Assembly (NCBI GenBank): GCA_009993005.1
Contig: JAACUH010000055.1
Span: 1 to 64,000, forward strand
DNA: 64,000 nt
Direction: 5' to 3'
Source of the DNA: Rhodobacterales bacterium
GTDB lineage: Bacteria > Pseudomonadota > Alphaproteobacteria > Rhodobacterales > Rhodobacteraceae
Below the pieces are notes generated by a model. The model was not told the origin of the DNA and made no database searches. It saw nothing but the letters and a program-made list of their open reading frames with translations. A program made the position numbers and the translations under genes. Shown here one piece after another: positions 60,503-64,000 of this stretch (the first letter of the stretch is position 1; each line of letters begins with the position of its first letter).

Positions 60503-61711
60503 TCAGATGGCGCGCAACGCCAACACGGCGTTGAGCCCGCCAAAGGCAAAGGCATTCGACAGCACCGCGGTGACCTTCGCCTCGCGCGCCTCATTGGGCA
60601 CGACGTCGAGCGCGCATTCCGGGTCGGGCTCCTCATAGCCGATCGTGGGTGCGATCACCCCGTCGCGCAGCGCCATGATACAGGCGAGCAGTTCCACCGC
60701 CCCGGTCCCGCCGATCAGATGCCCATGCATCGACTTGGTGGACGAAATCATCAGCCGGTCGGCATGATGCCCAAAGGCATGGGCGACAGCGGCGCATTCG
60801 GTCTTGTCATTGGCGGCCGTGCCGGTGCCATGCGCGTTGATATAGCCCACATCTGCACGGTCGAGCCCGGCGTCCGCCAGCGCCCCGGTGATCGCGCGCT
60901 CTGCCCCCTGCGCCGAGGGCATCACGATATCGGCCGCATCCGAGGTCATGCAAAAGCCCACCACCTCGGCCAGGATCTCTGCGCCGCGCGCCCGCGCGTG
61001 TTCGTATTCCTCGAACACGAATGTCGCCGCCCCCTCGCCCTGCACCATGCCGTTGCGGTTGGCGCTGAACGGGCGGCAGGCGTCGCGCGACATCACGCGC
61101 AGCCCTTCCCAGGCCTTGATGCCCCCGAAACACAGCATCGCCTCTGACCCGCCGGTCAGCATCACGTCGCACATGCCCGAGCGGATCATCTGAAACGCCA
61201 GCCCCATCGCGTGATTGGACGAGGCGCAGGCGGTGGCCACGGTAAAGGCCGGACCCTTGAGGTTGTATTCCATGCTGACATGGCTCGCGGCCGCGTTGTT
61301 CATCAGCTTGGGCACGACAAAGGGGTGGACGCGATTCTTGCCCTCTTCATAGACGGTGCGATAATTTTCGTCCCAGGTGTTCACCCCGCCTCCGGCGGTG
61401 CCCAGCACAACGCCCGCCTTGGCGGCGAGTTCCCCGGCAAGGCTCAGCCCCGATTGCGCCATCGCCTGTTTGGCGGCGAGCAGCGTGAACTGGGTAAAGC
61501 GGTCATAAAGCGCGATCTGCTGGCGGTTGAAATGCGCCTGTTCATCATAGCCCTTGACCTGTCCACCGATCTGGATCGACAGCCGCTCGATGTCGCGGAT
61601 CTCGAGCGGACCGATCCCGCAGCGCCCTTCGCGCATCGCGGCGAGGGTCGATGGCACGTCATTGCCAAGCGCGTTGATCGTGCCAGCCCCGGTGATGACG
61701 ACGCGGTTCAT
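60503..61711 (-). CDS. Beta-ketoacyl-ACP synthase, FabF-like
   Basis: A 402-residue condensing enzyme. The catalytic cysteine is in TVATACASSNHAMG, the histidines in NAHGTGTAANDKTE and KSMHGHLIGGTGAVE, as in KAS II enzymes. It starts MNRVVITGAGTINALG at 61711. It lies next to a dedicated acyl carrier protein and lpxD, rather than a general fab operon. It may therefore build the special acyl chain for lipid A, as FabF paralogues do in the rhizobial acpXL cluster; this is inference. Confidence 0.9.
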   Translation of the reverse strand: MNRVVITGAGTINALGNDVPSTLAAMREGRCGIGPLEIRDIERLSIQIGGQVKGYDEQAHFNRQQIALYDRFTQFTLLAAKQAMAQSGLSLAGELAAKAGVVLGTAGGGVNTWDENYRTVYEEGKNRVHPFVVPKLMNNAAASHVSMEYNLKGPAFTVATACASSNHAMGLAFQMIRSGMCDVMLTGGSEAMLCFGGIKAWEGLRVMSRDACRPFSANRNGMVQGEGAATFVFEEYEHARARGAEILAEVVGFCMTSDAADIVMPSAQGAERAITGALADAGLDRADVGYINAHGTGTAANDKTECAAVAHAFGHHADRLMISSTKSMHGHLIGGTGAVELLACIMALRDGVIAPTIGYEEPDPECALDVVPNEAREAKVTAVLSNAFAFGGLNAVLALRAI

Positions 61712-61752
61712 GCCTGATCTGCCTTCTGTCTGTCCTTGCCTGCCTGCGGCCG

Positions 61753-62010
61753 TCAAGACTGTGCCGCGACGAGGCCCTCGACCGCCGTGATGATCGCCGC
61801 AACCGACGAAATGTCGAAATCGCTGGCCTGCGGGTCATTGGCGTTGAAGGGCACAGTGATGTCGAACGCCTCTTCGATGGCAAAGATGCTCTCGACAAGA
61901 CCCAGACTGTCGATCCCGAGATCCTCGAGCGTATTTTCCGGTTTCACATCCGACGGGTCCAGCACGGCCTGTTCGGCGATGATCGCGATCACCTTTGCAG
62001 CAACGTCCAT
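61753..62010 (-). CDS. Acyl carrier protein (lipid A-associated, AcpXL-like)
   Basis: An 85-residue acidic protein with the phosphopantetheine site GIDSLGLVE (Ser35), and the helical pattern of ACPs (VIAIIAEQAVLDPSDVKP). The residue after DSL is G, not the common E or D. Neighbours lpxD and FabF suggest service to lipid A acylation. General AcpP would be elsewhere. Confidence 0.9.
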   Translation of the reverse strand: MDVAAKVIAIIAEQAVLDPSDVKPENTLEDLGIDSLGLVESIFAIEEAFDITVPFNANDPQASDFDISSVAAIITAVEGLVAAQS

Positions 62011-62043
62011 CTCAGCCCCCTCATGGTCTGTTCCAGCGCCGAT

Positions 62044-63141
62044 CTAGTCATTCTCACTGGGGTTGGAAACCTTATTCTGGCGTGACAGCCCGTCGCGCAG
62101 AAGCCGCGGCAGGCGACGCAACGCCTTGTAGCTCTCGATATGCGTGTCCATCCGCGTCGCCGGAGAGCCCATCATCACGCGGCCCGCGGGCACATTGGAC
62201 AGCACGACCGACCCGCCCCCGACGACCACATCATCGCCGATGACAAGGTTGTCGGCCACGCCCGCCTTGCCCCCCAGCACCACCCGGTCGCCGACCCTCG
62301 AAGATCCCGCCACGCCCGCCTGCGCGCAGAGCAGACAGTCCTGGCCGACAATCACGTTGTGGCCGACCTGCACGAGGTTGTCGATCTTGGTGCCGCGCCC
62401 CACCTGCGTGGCGCGGATCGTGCCCGCGTCGATGGTCGATCCCGCGCCCACCTCGACATCATCGCCGATCACCACGCCACCCAGCGAATGGATGCGGTGC
62501 CAGGTCGGGTCGTCAGGCACCGTCACCGGCCCGCGCCCGAGGGTTTCGCGCGCGGTCTCGACATGCGCGGGCGTCGCGGTGACGAATGAAAATCCGTCGC
62601 CGCCGATCACCACATTGGGTTGCAGGACCACCCGGTCGCCGATTCGCACGCGGCGGGCGATCCGCACACCCGCGCAGATCAGCGCATCCGCCCCGATCAC
62701 CACGCCGGGCGCAATGCTCACCTGCCCTTCGATCCGCGCATTGGCGCCGACCCTTGCCCCCGCACCGATCACGGTCAGCGGGCCGATGGCGGCCCCTGCC
62801 CCGATCTCGGCCAAAGGGTCGATCACCGCCGTCGCGTGGATGCCAGGTGCGATGGCCGGGCCATCGTCGAGAAGCGCCGTCACCCGCGCCACGGCGAGCC
62901 GTCCACGCGGTGCTGCGATGGCGCCGGAGAGCCCCAGCGCCTGCCAGTCCGCCCCCGGCCACAGGATCGCCGCGCGCGCGCGCCCCTGCGCCAGCCCCGC
63001 CGCCCAGGCGGGCGACAAGGCGATGGCCAGATCGTCAGGCCCGGCCAGCGCGGGCTCTGCCGCGCCGCGCAATACGATGTCGCCATCACCCAGCGCCTCA
63101 ACCCCGAGAGCCGCCGCAATATCGCCCAGACGAAAGGTCAT
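62044..63141 (-). CDS. lpxD: UDP-3-O-acylglucosamine N-acyltransferase LpxD
   Basis: Third step of lipid A synthesis. The 365-residue product has a uridine-binding N-terminal domain (about 1-100), then hexapeptide repeats (IGAGAAIGPLTVIGAGA on), and the catalytic-histidine segment DNLVQVGHNVIVGQ. LSNVPAGRVMMGSPA near the C-terminus is typical. It is absent from the bamA-fabZ-lpxA cluster of this window, where it commonly lies in other Gram-negatives. Its gene follows the transpeptidase by 26 nt. Confidence 0.94.
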   Translation of the reverse strand: MTFRLGDIAAALGVEALGDGDIVLRGAAEPALAGPDDLAIALSPAWAAGLAQGRARAAILWPGADWQALGLSGAIAAPRGRLAVARVTALLDDGPAIAPGIHATAVIDPLAEIGAGAAIGPLTVIGAGARVGANARIEGQVSIAPGVVIGADALICAGVRIARRVRIGDRVVLQPNVVIGGDGFSFVTATPAHVETARETLGRGPVTVPDDPTWHRIHSLGGVVIGDDVEVGAGSTIDAGTIRATQVGRGTKIDNLVQVGHNVIVGQDCLLCAQAGVAGSSRVGDRVVLGGKAGVADNLVIGDDVVVGGGSVVLSNVPAGRVMMGSPATRMDTHIESYKALRRLPRLLRDGLSRQNKVSNPSEND

Positions 63142-63167
63142 GCCATCCCCGCTTTCGCGGTCAGGCT

Positions 63168-64000
63168 TTACCCCTGAACGCCGGCAATCGCCACCCCTTC
63201 GGCGGCCAGCGCCTCCCAGATGCGGGCGTCGCGGCCATAGATGTCGCGGCGGAACTGCACGCCGCCGGTGACATTGGTGAAGGCGGTGCGGTAATCGAGG
63301 TGCACCGGCACCGGCACTTCGAGGTCCACCCGCGTTTCCGCCCCGGTGCGCAGCCGCTCCTGAAAGAACCCTTGCGGGTCATCAGTCTGCCGCGCCAGCA
63401 GCGCATAGGCAAAGTCGCGCGGGTCGTTCAGGCGGATGCAGCCATGGCTGTAGGCGCGCACTTCGCGGCCAAAGAGGTCGCGCGACGGGGTGTCGTGCAG
63501 ATAGATGTTGTAGGGGTTGGGAAACATGAACTTGACCACGCCGAGCGCATTGGACGACGACGGCGGCTGGCGCATCGAATAGGGAAAGTTGGATGCGCTG
63601 TAGCCGCTGAAATCGGCCGCGGCCCGGTTCACCCGCCGCCCCGCCCGGTCCACGATCTCGAGATGCCCGGCGGCATTCGCGTTGCGCTGCAAGGCGGGGA
63701 GGTATTCATTCACGATGATCGAGCGCGGCACATGCCAGCTCGGGTTGATGACCATGAAGGCCATCTCGTCAGAAAACTCGGGCGTCTGGCGGTCCGCGGC
63801 CAGCGCGCCGATCACCGAGCGGGTGCGGAACGTCACCCGGTCGTCATCGACGATGGCGGCCGTGAAATCGGCAAGGTTGACCCAGATGTGACGGTCGCCG
63901 CGCGGCTGGTTGTTCCAGCGTTCGCGCTCCATCGCCACGACGATCGCATGCAGCCGCCGATCGAGCGGGACGTTGATTTCGTCCAGCGTGCTTGCGCCTG
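63168..64000 (-). CDS. L,D-transpeptidase, YcbB-like (5' end outside window)
   Basis: The frame is open to the window edge, so the N-terminus is missing. The visible part reads RRLHAIVVAMERERWNNQPR (the scaffold helix of YcbB-type enzymes) followed by HIWVNLADFTAAI. The YkuD catalytic motif SHGCIRLNDPRDFAYALL holds the nucleophilic cysteine, preceded by YNIYLHDTPSRDLFGREV. It forms 3-3 cross-links in peptidoglycan. A complete gene is probable. Confidence 0.92.
   Translation of the reverse strand, partial: GASTLDEINVPLDRRLHAIVVAMERERWNNQPRGDRHIWVNLADFTAAIVDDDRVTFRTRSVIGALAADRQTPEFSDEMAFMVINPSWHVPRSIIVNEYLPALQRNANAAGHLEIVDRAGRRVNRAAADFSGYSASNFPYSMRQPPSSSNALGVVKFMFPNPYNIYLHDTPSRDLFGREVRAYSHGCIRLNDPRDFAYALLARQTDDPQGFFQERLRTGAETRVDLEVPVPVHLDYRTAFTNVTGGVQFRRDIYGRDARIWEALAAEGVAIAGVQG

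Overview
The window is GC-rich chromosomal DNA from an alphaproteobacterium, most likely a Rhodobacterales (Roseobacter-group) species. The grounds are content and gene order: ctrA beside sciP, a stand-alone hisI, a Usg protein, a fused sarcosine/dimethylglycine-dehydrogenase-like enzyme, LpxI instead of LpxH, a LexA box of the alphaproteobacterial GTTC-N7-GTTC type, and a lipid A gene order with lpxD missing from the bamA cluster. Almost all of it is housekeeping or core-accessory DNA. I see no prophage, insertion sequence, CRISPR array or rRNA. One tRNA gene (Leu, CAA) is present.

Layout. 1-6.4 kb: the 5' part of mfd, a small membrane protein, hemB, a Ysc84-type lipoprotein, an FAD/GcvT fusion dehydrogenase and a MobA-like nucleotidyltransferase. 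6.5-11.7 kb: a large RTX protein with a C-terminal Hint domain, tRNA-Leu, a neutral zinc metallopeptidase, and a DedA/YqaA-like protein overlapping dsbB. 11.7-14.9 kb: arginase, ornithine cyclodeaminase (arginine to ornithine to proline), a 3-hydroxyisobutyrate-dehydrogenase-like reductase and usg. 15.1-21.7 kb: gyrA, an outer-membrane-type protein, a small hypothetical, trmFO, gluQRS, hisI. 21.8-27.8 kb: an IscU/NifU-like scaffold, an unannotated 40-residue membrane protein behind an SOS box, recG, ligA and ctrA. 27.9-29.5 kb: sciP and mnmA.

29.5-41.8 kb is one long minus-strand envelope and translation cluster. In transcription order it reads pyrH, frr, uppS, cdsA, dxr, rseP, a 41-residue membrane protein, bamA, skp/ompH, fabZ, lpxA, lpxI, lpxB. 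Many stops and starts overlap, so several of these genes are probably translationally coupled. miaA diverges from pyrH. 42.9-50.4 kb holds an AraC-type regulator and a complete peptide/opine-type ABC importer: a Tat-exported binding protein, two permeases and a fused double ATPase. 50.4-57.7 kb: a lytic transglycosylase, ssb, aroK-aroB, a 50-residue membrane protein, a secreted 519-residue protein, xerD and a CorC/HlyC-type CBS protein. 57.7-64 kb: a HerA-like ATPase, a candidate anti-Shine-Dalgarno small RNA, an IalB-family protein, and a minus-strand set of L,D-transpeptidase (cut by the window edge), lpxD, an acyl carrier protein and a FabF-like synthase. The last three look like a second lipid A acyl-supply module.

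The most interesting items are regulatory or very small. They are a perfect SOS box in front of a 40-residue single-span protein (a possible analogue of the SidA division inhibitor), a roughly 34-bp repeat found in four different convergent intergenic gaps, a candidate CCUCC-loop small RNA, a CtrA box upstream of ctrA, and a seven-unit 15-bp repeat inside ligA.
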